DNA of 64,000 bases from Hyphomicrobiales bacterium (GCA_900489925.1 UEHQ01000006.1:123943-187942), one strand, 5' to 3'. Positions 18,188-27,261 are shown, counted from the first letter of the stretch. Program-made: numbers and translations. Notes: a model not told the origin generated them from the sequence alone.

Positions 18188-19000
18188 ATGGATCGCTGGC
18201 AAGACAGGGCTGCGAAAAGTGGGACGAGAATGGCTGTTAAAAAACGAGACGAGAACGCCGATGTGCGGCAGGCGGAGGGAGGCGTGCGTCGTCCCCGCGT
18301 GCAGAAGAACATAACCAGGGCGATCGCTTCGGACATTTGCGCAGATACTTTCCCGATCGGTGCCTTTCTACCGACGGAGAACGAGTTGTGTCTTCGCTAC
18401 GGTGTCAGCCGCACGGTTATCCGGGAGTCGCTGAAAATTCTCGAATCCAAGGGGATGGTCCGCGGTCGTTCGCGCGTGGGCACCGTCGTTTGCCCGAAAG
18501 AGGAGTGGAACATCCTCGACCAGCAGGTGCTCGAATGGATCGGGCCACGCATATTCGAACTGGACCTTTTGACATGCGTGCTTGATGCGCGCCGTGCCGT
18601 GGAACCATTTGCCGCAGAGTTCGCCGCCGAGCGTGCCACCGTACAGGAAGTGGCGGAGATCGAGCGGGCCTGGGAGCATATGCGCGACGCCGAAGGAGAC
18701 CTGGAGGCCTTCACAAAGGCCGATGTCGCCTTCCATGCTGCTCTCCTGAAAGCCAGCCACAACCAGGTCTTCATGCAGCTTGCAAGCATCATTCAGGCCG
18801 CGCTTGAATTCTCTCTCCATGCGTCGAACGAGGCAGTGGACGTGCGCGACGAGGCCGTCGAAATCCACCGGCAGCTGGTTGAGGCCCTGCGCATGCGCGA
18901 CAAGGCTGCTGCGCGGGACTGTTCAAACCGAATGCTCAATGTCGCCGCGCGCGATCTCGCGATCGCCGTAAAGAAACATCCCACGCCGGCAGGCGAATGA
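18188..19000 (+). CDS. GntR-family transcriptional regulator, FadR subfamily (FCD domain)
   Basis: A 270-residue regulator. The winged helix spans about 38-105, with LPTENELCLRYGVSRTVIRESLKILESKGMV as recognition region. The all-helical FCD effector domain (about 115-260) keeps metal-ligand candidates in EAFTKADVAFHAAL and the later EIHRQLVEAL. It is divergent from the sugar importer and 43 bases ahead of D-galactonate dehydratase, so it probably represses both units and is released by a sugar acid, as DgoR is in E. coli. Start is uncertain: ATG at 18230 has a more normally spaced GGGACGAG upstream. Confidence 0.87.
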   Translation: MDRWQDRAAKSGTRMAVKKRDENADVRQAEGGVRRPRVQKNITRAIASDICADTFPIGAFLPTENELCLRYGVSRTVIRESLKILESKGMVRGRSRVGTVVCPKEEWNILDQQVLEWIGPRIFELDLLTCVLDARRAVEPFAAEFAAERATVQEVAEIERAWEHMRDAEGDLEAFTKADVAFHAALLKASHNQVFMQLASIIQAALEFSLHASNEAVDVRDEAVEIHRQLVEALRMRDKAAARDCSNRMLNVAARDLAIAVKKHPTPAGE

Positions 19001-19043
19001 AGAGCCCCAGGGCTAGCAAACGTCTGCCAACACGAGTGTCATC

Positions 19044-20192
19044 ATGAAAATCACAAAACTCACCACCTACATCGTCCCGCCGCGCTGGTTGTTTCTGAAG
19101 ATCGAGACCGACGAAGGTATCGTTGGCTGGGGCGAGCCGGTCGTGGAAGGCCGCGCACTGACCGTCCAGGCGGCCGTGCATGAGCTGGAAGATTACCTGG
19201 TCGGCAAGGATCCGTTCCTGATCGAAGATCACTGGAACGTCATGTATCGCGGCGGCTTTTACCGCGGCGGCGCTGTTCACATGAGTGCAATCGCCGGCAT
19301 CGACCAGGCTCTCTGGGACATCAAGGGCAAGGCGTTGGGCCAGCCCATCCATTCGCTGCTTGGTGGGCAGGTGCGCGACAGGATCAAGGTCTACTCCTGG
19401 ATCGGCGGTGACCGTCCCTCGGATGTCGCCAACAATGCGAAGGATGTGGTCGCCCGCGGCTTCAAGGCGATCAAGCTCAACGGCTGCGAAGAAATGCAGA
19501 TCGTCGATACCAACGAGAAGATCGAAAAGGCCGTCGAAACGATCGGTCTCATTCGCGATGCGATCGGTCCGCATATCGGTATCGGCGTCGACTTCCACGG
19601 CCGGGTCCATCGTCCGATGGCCAAGGTGCTCGCCAAGGAACTCGAGCAGTTCAAACTGATGTTCATCGAAGAGCCGGTGCTTTCGGAAAATCGTGAAGCG
19701 CTGAAGGAGATTGCCAACCATTGCTCGACGCCGATCGCGCTTGGTGAACGGCTCTATTCGCGTTGGGATTTCAAGTCGGTCCTGGCGGATGGTTATGTCG
19801 ATATCCTGCAGCCTGATCTTTCCCATGCCGGCGGGATCACGGAGTGCCGCAAGATTGCGGCCATGGCCGAGGCCTACGACGTCGCATTGGCACCCCATTG
19901 CCCGCTTGGCCCGATTGCGCTGGCGGCCTGCCTGCAGGTCGATGCTGTCAGCTACAATGCCTTTATCCAGGAACAGAGCCTCGGCATCCACTACAACAAG
20001 GGCAACGATATCCTCGACTACATCTCCAACAAGGAGGTGTTTCACTACGCCGATGGCTTCGTCTCGATCCCGCAGGGGCCGGGGCTCGGCATCGAGGTCG
20101 ACGAGGCTTATGTCATCGAGCGCGCCAAAGAGGGGCATCGCTGGAGAAATCCGATCTGGCGCCATGAGGATGGCAGCTTCGCTGAGTGGTGA
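19044..20192 (+). CDS. dgoD: D-galactonate dehydratase
   Basis: A 382-residue enolase-superfamily enzyme that dehydrates D-galactonate to 2-keto-3-deoxy-D-galactonate. Length equals E. coli DgoD, and the residues for metal and catalysis fall at the same numbers: D183 and H185 in VDFHGR, E209 in FIEEPV, E235 in LGERL, and H285 in APHCPLGP. The N-terminal MKITKLTTY and C-terminal [11 protein letters not shown] also match. It is cytoplasmic and transcribed with a sugar dehydrogenase 12 bases downstream. The kinase and aldolase for the next steps are not in this window. Confidence 0.93.
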   Translation: MKITKLTTYIVPPRWLFLKIETDEGIVGWGEPVVEGRALTVQAAVHELEDYLVGKDPFLIEDHWNVMYRGGFYRGGAVHMSAIAGIDQALWDIKGKALGQPIHSLLGGQVRDRIKVYSWIGGDRPSDVANNAKDVVARGFKAIKLNGCEEMQIVDTNEKIEKAVETIGLIRDAIGPHIGIGVDFHGRVHRPMAKVLAKELEQFKLMFIEEPVLSENREALKEIANHCSTPIALGERLYSRWDFKSVLADGYVDILQPDLSHAGGITECRKIAAMAEAYDVALAPHCPLGPIALAACLQVDAVSYNAFIQEQSLGIHYNKGNDILDYISNKEVFHYADGFVSIPQGPGLGIEVDEAYVIERAKEGHRWRNPIWRHEDGSFAEW

Positions 20193-20204
20193 GGAGGCGG
20201 CGTC

Positions 20205-20984
20205 ATGGTCAAGCGCCTACACAACAAGCGCATTCTGATCACGGGCGCGGCCCAGGGGATTGGCCTCGCCATCGCCAAGGCCTTTGTTCGCGAGGAGGCA
20301 AGCGTTTTTCTCATCGATCGCGACGAGACGCTGCTTCACAGCGAGGTCACGGCGCTGCGGCGGGAGGGCTACGTCGCTAGCGGTCAGATGGCGGACATCA
20401 TCGACGCCAAGACAATCGCCGCGGCCCTTTCACAAGCCGAAACCGAGATCGGGCGGATCAATGCGCTGGTCAACAATGCCGGTGTCAATGTCTTTGCGGA
20501 GCCACTTGAAACCAGCGATGAGGAGTGGAACCGTTGCTTCGACATAAACCTTAAGGGCGCGTGGAATTGCTCGAAGGCGGTTCTGCCGGGGCTGATCGAT
20601 CAGGGCGGCGGCGTGATTCTCAACATTGCGTCGACCCATGCCTTCACGATCATTCCGCACACCTTTCCGTATCCCCTGGCAAAGCACGCATTGCTCGGCA
20701 TGACGAAGTCGCTCGGGCTCGAATATGCAGCGAGGAATATCCGCGTGAACGCGCTCGCTCCCGGTTACGTCGCAACGCAGAAGGTCATCGACTATTGGAA
20801 CAGCTTTCCTGATCCGGATGCCGCCAAGGCTGAAACGATGAAGCTGCACCCGGGCGGGCGGATTGCGACACCGGAGGAGATCGCAATGGCGGCCGTCTTC
20901 ATGATCTCCGACGAATGCCCTTTCATGAACGCCACCTGCCTGACGGTTGATGGCGGCCTGAGCGTCCAGCAGCATCCGGCGTGA
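20205..20984 (+). CDS. SDR-family sugar dehydrogenase, probably D-galactose/L-arabinose 1-dehydrogenase type
   Basis: A 259-residue short-chain dehydrogenase with cofactor motif TGAAQGIG (about 14-21), NNAG (about 91), active-site serine in NIASTH and a YPLAKHA segment supplying the YxxxK pair. D39 in LIDRDE suggests NAD preference. The late segment APGYVATQKVIDYWNSFPDP resembles rhizobial galactose 1-dehydrogenases as I recall them. Coupled with galactonate dehydratase, oxidation of galactose to galactonolactone is the natural reading, but the substrate is not certain from sequence. Confidence 0.72.
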   Translation: MVKRLHNKRILITGAAQGIGLAIAKAFVREEASVFLIDRDETLLHSEVTALRREGYVASGQMADIIDAKTIAAALSQAETEIGRINALVNNAGVNVFAEPLETSDEEWNRCFDINLKGAWNCSKAVLPGLIDQGGGVILNIASTHAFTIIPHTFPYPLAKHALLGMTKSLGLEYAARNIRVNALAPGYVATQKVIDYWNSFPDPDAAKAETMKLHPGGRIATPEEIAMAAVFMISDECPFMNATCLTVDGGLSVQQHPA

Positions 20985-20992
20985 ATATCACG

Positions 20993-21014
20993 CCGCTTCC
21001 CTGGAGGGGAGCGG
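20993..21014 (+). terminator. Stem-loop terminator after the sugar dehydrogenase gene
   Basis: CCGCTTCCCT (20993-21002) and AGGGGAGCGG (21005-21014) form a 10-bp stem with one G-U pair, nine bases after the stop codon. The following CCGTTT is a poor U-tract, so termination may be partial or Rho-assisted. Confidence 0.5.
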
Positions 21015-21121
21015 CCGTTTGTGGGCACAATTCAGAATACACCCCAAATCCTAGGTCATACGCGCGATCGGCTCCCACCCGATCTCGCGCGAAATTGCAC
21101 AGGCGTGCAAAAAGTCCCTTC

Positions 21122-21139
21122 CTGTCATGTCGGTGTCAT
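21122..21139 (+). promoter_or_regulatory. PHO-box-like element upstream of the second phosphodiester importer
   Basis: CTGTCATGTCGGTGTCAT consists of two near-identical seven-base units 11 bp apart and matches 14 of 18 positions of the PHO-box consensus. The first unit is perfect and the second differs at one base. It lies 64 bp before the binding-protein ATG. A perfect palindrome GGTTAGCTAACC (21147-21158) and an inverted repeat TTGCAC-N4-GTGCAA (21095-21110) flank it and may bind a second regulator. PhoB control is inferred. Confidence 0.6.
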
Positions 21140-21203
21140 GCGCTGCGGTTAGCTAACCACCATTGGCGCGCCGGGCGCGGGCCTCAACACCGGGAACACG
21201 GAC

Positions 21204-22346
21204 ATGAACAGACGCGAATTTCTCATCACATCGTCGGCTGCAGCAGGCCTGCTTGCCATGCCGCGATTTGCTTCTGCTGCGGAATCGATCGATCTCTACA
21301 GCGGCTCGGACGCGAACATCATCGACTTCTGGAACAACATCGTCCGCCCGGCCTTCGAAAAGGCACATCCCGAGGCCGCGATCCGGGTAACGGACGCTGG
21401 TGACAATACCGGCCTGCGCGCCATTGCCGACCGTGCGCTCGCGGCCTTGAAGTCCAAGACAGATCCGCAGTCCGATATCTTCGAGCATTTCGACCCGCGC
21501 CTGCCCGCAGGCGGCATCGACGCCGGTCTCTGGGTCAAGTTCTCGGCTGCGAACATCGACGGTTTCGACAAAGTCAATCCGCTGGCCTTCGACAGCGAAT
21601 ATTCGCTGCCTTACCGGGGCTCGCAGGTTCTCCTCGCCTACGACACGACGAAGCTTGATCCGAAGGACGCGCCGAAGACCTGGGAGCAGCTTACAGCGTG
21701 GATCAAGGCTAATCCGGGCCAGTTCATTTACAACCGTCCTGATAAGGGTGGCTCGGGTGGCAACTTCGTTCGCCGCGCCATCCACGAAGCCAATGGTCGC
21801 GATCCTGGGAAGTTCACCGTTGAGAACTACACGGAGGATTACGGCAACCAGGCGCTGACGCCTGCCTGGAAGATCCTCACCGATCTTGCTCCATCGCTCT
21901 ATGAAAAGGGCGCCTATACGGCTGGCAATACGCAGTCGATCCAGCTGCTGGCACAGGGCGTCGTCACGATGACGCCGGTCTGGTCGGATCAGGTGCTGCA
22001 GGCGATCTCGCAAGGCGTTCTGCCGGAAACGACGGGCCTCGTGCAGCTCAGCGACCTCGCTCTTTGCGGTGGTTTCTCGCGCATGACCGTGTTTTCGAAC
22101 GGTGCCCACAAGGATGCCGCGCTGAAGCTCGCTTCGTTCCTGCTGAGCAAGGAAATCCAGGAAGCGATCATCACCGAGATCGGCGGCTTCCCGGGCATTT
22201 CCTGGGATCACATCTCCGATGAGCTTCGTCAGAAATATGCCGACGTGATCCCGAAGACCATCCCGACATTCCCGAGCGGTGATTGGGAAAGCAAGATCAA
22301 TGACGGTTGGTACCGCAACGTTGCTCCAGGCATCAGCCGCACCTGA
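21204..22346 (+). CDS. ABC transporter substrate-binding protein with Tat-type signal
   Basis: A 380-residue extracytoplasmic binding protein of the PotD/AfuA-like group. MNRREFLITSSAAAGLLAMPRFASA is a twin-arginine-type leader (RREFL then a hydrophobic run and ASA), so the protein may fold before export. The mature part starts IDLYSGSDANIIDFWNNIV. The product is unlike the UgpB-type protein at 2182, so the two importers are not recent duplicates. Downstream come two permeases, an ATPase and a phosphodiesterase, all overlapping. A phosphorylated or phosphodiester ligand is inferred from that and from the PHO-box-like element. Confidence 0.8.
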   Translation: MNRREFLITSSAAAGLLAMPRFASAAESIDLYSGSDANIIDFWNNIVRPAFEKAHPEAAIRVTDAGDNTGLRAIADRALAALKSKTDPQSDIFEHFDPRLPAGGIDAGLWVKFSAANIDGFDKVNPLAFDSEYSLPYRGSQVLLAYDTTKLDPKDAPKTWEQLTAWIKANPGQFIYNRPDKGGSGGNFVRRAIHEANGRDPGKFTVENYTEDYGNQALTPAWKILTDLAPSLYEKGAYTAGNTQSIQLLAQGVVTMTPVWSDQVLQAISQGVLPETTGLVQLSDLALCGGFSRMTVFSNGAHKDAALKLASFLLSKEIQEAIITEIGGFPGISWDHISDELRQKYADVIPKTIPTFPSGDWESKINDGWYRNVAPGISRT

Positions 22347-23239
22347 TGCGTAAGGGCTTTGCAATACCGCCGCTGGCGCACTCCCGTGCGCCGGCAAGTG
22401 CAAAAGGATCGGTCGGGCTGCTTCTGGTCGCCCTGCCGGTCTTCCTGCTTGGCTGGCTGATCGTCTACCCGATCTTTTCAGCGGTGGTCGGCACGATCTT
22501 CGTCGGTCAGCCGGACGGCACAAGAGCGTTTTCGCTGGCGTCGTACCGCTTCTTTTTCACTGACCACTACAGCCTTGCCAATCTCTGGATCACGCTCTGG
22601 ACCACATTCGTCTGCGGAATCCTGCTCCTCGTAATCGGCTTGCCGATCGCGCTTTACCTGCGCTTTTCCCAAGGCAAGCTGGCTGCCTACGTCCAGGGCC
22701 TTGCAATCTTTCCCCTGTTCGTGCCGTCGATCATCCTGTCCTACGCGTTGATAAGGACGATCGGGCCGAACGGAACCGTCGACCTCCTGCTGAACGCATT
22801 GGGACTGCCGAAGCTTCCGTCTCCGTACCTTACACCGTGGGGGCCGGTGATCGGCCTCGTCTGGGACAACCTGCCGATCACGGTGCTGATGCTGACGGCT
22901 GGTCTCACCGCCATTCCGAAGAGTTCGATCGAGGCGGCACGCGATGTCGGTGCGCGACCGGCGAGGGTATTCACCGCGATCATCCTGCCGCGCATGGGCA
23001 ATTCGCTGCTGGTGACCGGCTCCTTCGCGATCCTCGGCATCTTCTCGTCCTTTACGCTGCCCTATGTTCTCGGTCCGGCTTCGCCAGAAATGATGGGGCC
23101 TTTCATGCAACGCACATTCGCGGACATGAACGATCCGTTGAACGCCTTGACCCAGGCCGTCATTGCCTTTGCGTTCTGCCTCGTCTTCGGGATCTTCTAC
23201 GTGCGCTCGATTGCCAAGAACCGGGAGCAGGCACGATGA
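22346..23239 (+). CDS. ABC transporter permease (first subunit)
   Basis: A 297-residue permease starting at the ATG in TGATG that overlaps the binding-protein stop; a longer upstream frame has no ribosome-binding site. Six helices are visible, beginning GLLLVALPVFLLGWLIVYPIF. The coupling loop reads SSIEAARDVGARPARVFTAI then ILPRMGNS, typical of the PotB/AfuB group. The stop overlaps the next permease gene by four bases (ATGA). Confidence 0.85.
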   Translation: MRKGFAIPPLAHSRAPASAKGSVGLLLVALPVFLLGWLIVYPIFSAVVGTIFVGQPDGTRAFSLASYRFFFTDHYSLANLWITLWTTFVCGILLLVIGLPIALYLRFSQGKLAAYVQGLAIFPLFVPSIILSYALIRTIGPNGTVDLLLNALGLPKLPSPYLTPWGPVIGLVWDNLPITVLMLTAGLTAIPKSSIEAARDVGARPARVFTAIILPRMGNSLLVTGSFAILGIFSSFTLPYVLGPASPEMMGPFMQRTFADMNDPLNALTQAVIAFAFCLVFGIFYVRSIAKNREQAR

Positions 23240-24063
23240 GCCTAGCAAAGGCGCCGGACGCGCTACGTATCGACTGGCCGGGCATCTCGTTCGCCGTCCT
23301 TCTGACGCTGGTGATCGCCCTGCCACTCGTCGTTGTTGGCACCTGGGCTTTCACCGAGGTCTGGCGGTATCCTTCGGTCATTCCGCAGCAGTTCGGGTTG
23401 CGCTTCTGGTCTCAGACTTTGGCGCGCTCCGATGTGTGGGATGCACTGACGCTCAGCCTTCGCCTGACAACGACCGTAACGCTGCTGTCGGCAATCATCT
23501 GCCTTCCCGCTGCATATGCATTCGCGCGCATGAAGTTTCCCGGCCGCGACGTGCTGTTCCTGTCGTTTCTTGCCTCGCATGCCTTCCCGAAATTCGGCCT
23601 GCTGGTCGCTATCGCCGGAATTTTCCTGCAACTCGGGCTGATCAGCACCTTCTGGGGTGTCGTTCTCATCCAGCTCGTGGGCACGTTGATGTTGATGATC
23701 TGGCTTCCGGTTGCCGCCTTCCAGAATGTCGACCGGCGAATGGAAGAGGCAGCGCGGGATGCCGGAGCAACGCCGCTTAGGGTCTTCTGGTCGATCACTT
23801 TGCCGCAGGCCGCTCCGACGATCTTTGCAGCGGTGCTGCTCACCTTTGTCGGAACATTCTACGAGACCGAGGGCGCCTGGCTGATCGGCGCCCCGGAAAT
23901 CCGCACGATGCCAGTGCTGATGATCACCTTCATCAACAATCAGATCGTCGTGCAATACGGCGCGGTGCTTTCGGTCATGCTGTGGGTTCCGTCCTTCATG
24001 GCGTTGATGTTTGCCCGCCGTGTGATCGGAACGGGCGCGTTTGCCCGCGGTTTCGGTGCATAG
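23236..24063 (+). CDS. ABC transporter permease (second subunit)
   Basis: A 275-residue permease of the PotC-like group with about six membrane helices. MSLAKAPDALRIDWPG opens the protein, and the coupling loop near residues 165-190 reads RMEEAARDAGATPLRVFWSI then TLPQAAP. The frame is open much further upstream, but the ATGA overlap with the preceding stop fixes the start. It pairs with the 22346-23239 permease. Confidence 0.85.
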   Translation: MSLAKAPDALRIDWPGISFAVLLTLVIALPLVVVGTWAFTEVWRYPSVIPQQFGLRFWSQTLARSDVWDALTLSLRLTTTVTLLSAIICLPAAYAFARMKFPGRDVLFLSFLASHAFPKFGLLVAIAGIFLQLGLISTFWGVVLIQLVGTLMLMIWLPVAAFQNVDRRMEEAARDAGATPLRVFWSITLPQAAPTIFAAVLLTFVGTFYETEGAWLIGAPEIRTMPVLMITFINNQIVVQYGAVLSVMLWVPSFMALMFARRVIGTGAFARGFGA

Positions 24064-24099
24064 TTCCATGGTCGGGCATTGCTCGAAGAAAGGCTCCAG

Positions 24100-25185
24100 A
24101 TGGCACGCTTGACAATCAAGGGCGTCTCCAAAACCTTCGGCTCGTCTTTCGCGGTGAAGGACTTTTCACTCGACGTCGAAGATGGCGAACTCGTTTGCCT
24201 GCTTGGCCCTTCCGGCTCCGGCAAGTCCACTCTTCTGCGCATGATCGGTGGTTTCGAACGCCCAAGCGGGGGATCGATCATGATCGATGCCAAGGACGTC
24301 ACCCTGCTACCGCCGGAGAAGCGGCCGACCGGAATGGTTTTCCAGAGCCATGCGCTCTGGACGCACATGGATGTCTTTAGCAACATTGCCTTTGGTCTGA
24401 AGCTGCGTCGTCTGGCGAAGACGGAGATCCGCGAGCGCGTCGAGGATGCGCTGACGCTGGTTGGTCTTGCCAACTACGGAAAAAGAATGACGAACCAGCT
24501 TTCCGGCGGACAGCAGCAGCGCGTGGCGCTGGCGCGATCCCTGGTGCTGGAGCCGAAGATCCTGCTTCTGGACGAACCTTTCGCCAGCCTCGACCAACAT
24601 TTGCGCGAGCGGCTGCGCGAGGAGGTGAAGGACATTCAGCAGCGCCTGGGGATCACGACGCTTTTCGTGACCCACGGTCAGGACGAAGCGCTGGCCCTGG
24701 CCGACCGCATCGTCGTGATGCGCGATGGCGGTACCGAACAGATCGCGCCTCCCGACGTGATCTATCGTGAGCCGCAGACCGAGTTTGTCGCCGGCTTTAT
24801 CGGCTCGATGAACTTCGTACACGCGACGGTGAGAAATGGCGTCAGCGACCATAAGCACGAAGGCTTCAGGGTCGTGGTACCGGTTGCCGATGGCGACGTG
24901 TCGATCGCCTGCCGCCCGGAAGCACTTGTTCTTGAGCCAGCCCAAGGCCCACACGCCGGCGTTGTTCACCGGAGCATCGATTTCGGTACGCACAAGCTTG
25001 TCGACATCGACCTTCCGGATGGTACGCGACTGAAGGCGATGACGTCTCCCACGGTGACCTGGCAAAAGGGAAGTCGCGTCGAGGCGACCGCATCGGCCTA
25101 TTTCGCATTCCGTGATAACACGCTCGTCCATCGGTCGGCCGATGGTGCTGCCAATACAGAGACAAGGATTGTTGGGCATGCTTGA
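24100..25185 (+). CDS. ABC transporter ATP-binding protein
   Basis: A 361-residue PotA/UgpC-type ATPase: Walker A GPSGSGKSTLL, Q-loop FQSHALWTHM, signature LSGGQQQRV, Walker B ILLLDEPFASLDQ, switch region FVTHGQDEA, and a C-terminal TOBE region. ATG at 24100 with GAAAGG six bases ahead is preferred over an in-frame ATG at 24079. The 3' end overlaps the phosphodiesterase gene by eight bases. It would energise the 22346-24063 permeases. Confidence 0.87.
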   Translation: MARLTIKGVSKTFGSSFAVKDFSLDVEDGELVCLLGPSGSGKSTLLRMIGGFERPSGGSIMIDAKDVTLLPPEKRPTGMVFQSHALWTHMDVFSNIAFGLKLRRLAKTEIRERVEDALTLVGLANYGKRMTNQLSGGQQQRVALARSLVLEPKILLLDEPFASLDQHLRERLREEVKDIQQRLGITTLFVTHGQDEALALADRIVVMRDGGTEQIAPPDVIYREPQTEFVAGFIGSMNFVHATVRNGVSDHKHEGFRVVVPVADGDVSIACRPEALVLEPAQGPHAGVVHRSIDFGTHKLVDIDLPDGTRLKAMTSPTVTWQKGSRVEATASAYFAFRDNTLVHRSADGAANTETRIVGHA

Positions 25186-26032
25186 GCAGGCGGGCGTATC
25201 GATCGAGGCAAACGGTCATCGGACACTCCTGAAATGGCATCGCGGTCATCGCTTTGCCGGGGATGTCTCCTTCACCCGCGAGCGCATCGCGCAAGGCATG
25301 GCCTGCGGGGCGAGTGTCGAGATCGATCTCGTGCGCTTTGCAGATGCGGGTTTTGCGGTCCTGCACGACGAAACGCTGGATCGGCCGACAACCGGGCAGG
25401 GGCCGGTCTTGGCTGCGACGGCATACTATCTGCGCTCTCTTCGCCTGCGCGATCATCAGGGCGCGGAGACCGGCCATCCGATCATGCTGATCGATGATCT
25501 CGGGCCACTGCTGGAGGAGAGCGCGCAGGCGGCCGGCGCTGTTTTGCAGCTCGATCTCAAGGAGCGTTCAGCCGACATCCGCGATGCCGACATTGCGGCC
25601 TTTGCGGAAGCCATTACGCCGGTTGCGAAATTGGTGATCCTGTCCGGTGGCGATGCTGTCGCCGTCGAGCGGTTGTCGCAGGCCGTGCCTGACATGCCGA
25701 TCGGGTATGATCCCTGCCACGAGGGAGCAATGGAGCGGTTGATGGAAAGCCGTGATTTCGAGGGGTTCGTCGCCACGGCGCTCGCCGCATCCCCGCGGGC
25801 TGAAATGATCTATCTTCACCACAAGCTCGTGCTCTTTGCCGATAGCATGGGTTTCGATCTGATCAACGCCTTTCATGCAGAAGGCCGCCGGATTGACGCC
25901 TATACGATCAACAAGGCGATCCCCGGCGTGGTGCCTGATGTCCTGCGGCTGCTCGCGTTGAAGGCCGACCAGATCACCACGGATGACCCGGTCGGCCTGC
26001 AACAGCTTCTGGCCGACAGATTGTCTATTTGA
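25178..26032 (+). CDS. Glycerophosphodiester phosphodiesterase-like protein
   Basis: A 284-residue GDPD-family protein; start placed at the ATG overlapping the ATPase stop. Family residues are HRG at 21-23, E48 and D50 in VEIDLVRF, and HD at 63-64 in VLHDETLDR, then a LQLDLKE strand and a late DAYTINKAI and TTDDP. It has no signal peptide. The segment between HRG and the EID pair (AGDVSFTRERIAQGM) differs from the 5176 enzyme, so substrate preference probably differs. It is the last gene of the importer operon and overlaps the convergent inositol-monophosphatase gene by eight bases. Confidence 0.8.
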   Translation: MLEQAGVSIEANGHRTLLKWHRGHRFAGDVSFTRERIAQGMACGASVEIDLVRFADAGFAVLHDETLDRPTTGQGPVLAATAYYLRSLRLRDHQGAETGHPIMLIDDLGPLLEESAQAAGAVLQLDLKERSADIRDADIAAFAEAITPVAKLVILSGGDAVAVERLSQAVPDMPIGYDPCHEGAMERLMESRDFEGFVATALAASPRAEMIYLHHKLVLFADSMGFDLINAFHAEGRRIDAYTINKAIPGVVPDVLRLLALKADQITTDDPVGLQQLLADRLSI

Positions 26033-26849
26033 AGCCTTCGATCAGCCAGTCATGGACCGCAGCATTCGCTGCAACAATATCCCCGTTGGGCGTCACCGGT
26101 TCGCCGGAGAAAGCCGAGACGGTTCCCCCGGCTTCCCGGACCAATAGCGCCGAAGCGCCGTAGTCGTGCAGGGAAAGTCCATCCTCGAAGAAGCCGTCAA
26201 GGCGACCGCAGGCGACATAGGCGATAGAGAGTGCGGCCGATCCCAGCCGCCGTACGCCAGCCGTCTCGGCCATCAGCCTCTGCAGGGCAGTAAAGTAGCG
26301 CTCCTGCGTGACAGCCTTCACCTGACCGGGGATGGGCAGGCCTGCACCGATCAGAACATTCTGGATGTCGGCATTGTCGACGCAATGTATCTGTTCGCCG
26401 TTGAGGTAAGCCCCGCCGCCGACCTCGGCGCTGAAAAGCTCGTCCTGCATCGCGTCATAGACCACGCCGGCGACCAGTTGGCCTGCCTCGACGATCGAAA
26501 TCGTCATGCCGAAATGCGGGATACCCCAGGCAAAATTGGTCGTGCCGTCGATCGGGTCGATGTAGATGATCGGCGTATCAGGATCCGCCTGACGATTCCC
26601 TACAGCCTCTTCGCCCTGAATGGCGTAGGATGGAAAGGCTTTGACCATCTCCTCGACGATAATGCGCTCCACGGCGACATCCATCTCGGTCTGGTAATCG
26701 CGCGGTGCCTTTGCCAGCATTTCGTGGATGCGGCGACGTTTCAGAGATGCACGCGCCGTCTCACCGGCTTTCACAACCGCCTTCGCAAGAGTGACGAGGC
26801 GCGGCGATGCCGTCGGAGAAACGCGGCTGGAAATATCGGTGTATGTCAT
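26025..26849 (-). CDS. Inositol monophosphatase family protein
   Basis: A 274-residue Mg-dependent phosphatase of the IMPase/CysQ/SuhB superfamily. Metal-binding motifs are GEE (79-81), DPIDGTTNF (98-106, with the expected D-P-I-D-G-T/S order) and LHDYGASALLV near residue 223. ATG at 26849 is chosen; a TTG at 26900 would add 17 residues. It is transcribed towards the phosphodiesterase gene and shares eight bases with it. The pairing suggests removal of phosphate from an alcohol phosphate such as inositol phosphate produced by the neighbour. Confidence 0.87.
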   Translation of the reverse strand: MTYTDISSRVSPTASPRLVTLAKAVVKAGETARASLKRRRIHEMLAKAPRDYQTEMDVAVERIIVEEMVKAFPSYAIQGEEAVGNRQADPDTPIIYIDPIDGTTNFAWGIPHFGMTISIVEAGQLVAGVVYDAMQDELFSAEVGGGAYLNGEQIHCVDNADIQNVLIGAGLPIPGQVKAVTQERYFTALQRLMAETAGVRRLGSAALSIAYVACGRLDGFFEDGLSLHDYGASALLVREAGGTVSAFSGEPVTPNGDIVAANAAVHDWLIEGFK

Positions 26850-26952
26850 GGAAAATATTGAAAAACCTCGAGTCACGTAGCTGTCGCCCACCCATCGCAA
26901 AAGCGGGTAACACTTTTGTGACGCGAGATCTGATTACGCGAGGCTGAAACTC

Positions 26953-27261
26953 TCAAATTCCTGACCCGTCGAGTTCCTCGGCGTCCTCACCTTCCCAGGG
27001 GGATGGCATCGAAGAGCGACTGAGGTTGGCCGACGGCATCGGCATCCAACACTTCAATTCCGGTTCGGCATATTCGATGATGCGGCCGGGCGAGGAATCA
27101 GAGGCACGCCATCCTCCCGCGCCGAACCGATCGGCATTCGACCAATATGCGAGGTCAACTTCTGCGGGCCCCTGTTCGGATGGGTGGATCGTAACGAGAA
27201 TTCGACTGCCGTCTTTCGGGGCGCTTGCCATGTGGCGCCACCGGTCTGGCTCGTCCATCAT
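26953..27261 (-). CDS. Small protein with a DUF551-like domain
   Basis: A 102-residue protein starting at ATGATG with a textbook AGGAGGAAAA ribosome-binding site. The pattern WRHMASAPKDGSRILV, a variable middle, then W, GGWRASDS and a late KCWMPMPS follows the DUF551-type layout (WxxIxxAPKDGxxIL ... HWxPLPE) common in phages and rhizobial plasmids. Function is unknown. It may derive from a prophage. Confidence 0.6.
   Translation of the reverse strand: MMDEPDRWRHMASAPKDGSRILVTIHPSEQGPAEVDLAYWSNADRFGAGGWRASDSSPGRIIEYAEPELKCWMPMPSANLSRSSMPSPWEGEDAEELDGSGI

Noticed and set aside
18936..20165. 409-codon open frame on the minus strand
   Set aside because: Antisense shadow of the D-galactonate dehydratase gene, whose active-site residues are fully conserved.
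21153..22523. 456-codon open frame on the minus strand
   Set aside because: Antisense to the Tat-exported binding protein; arginine-rich shadow composition.
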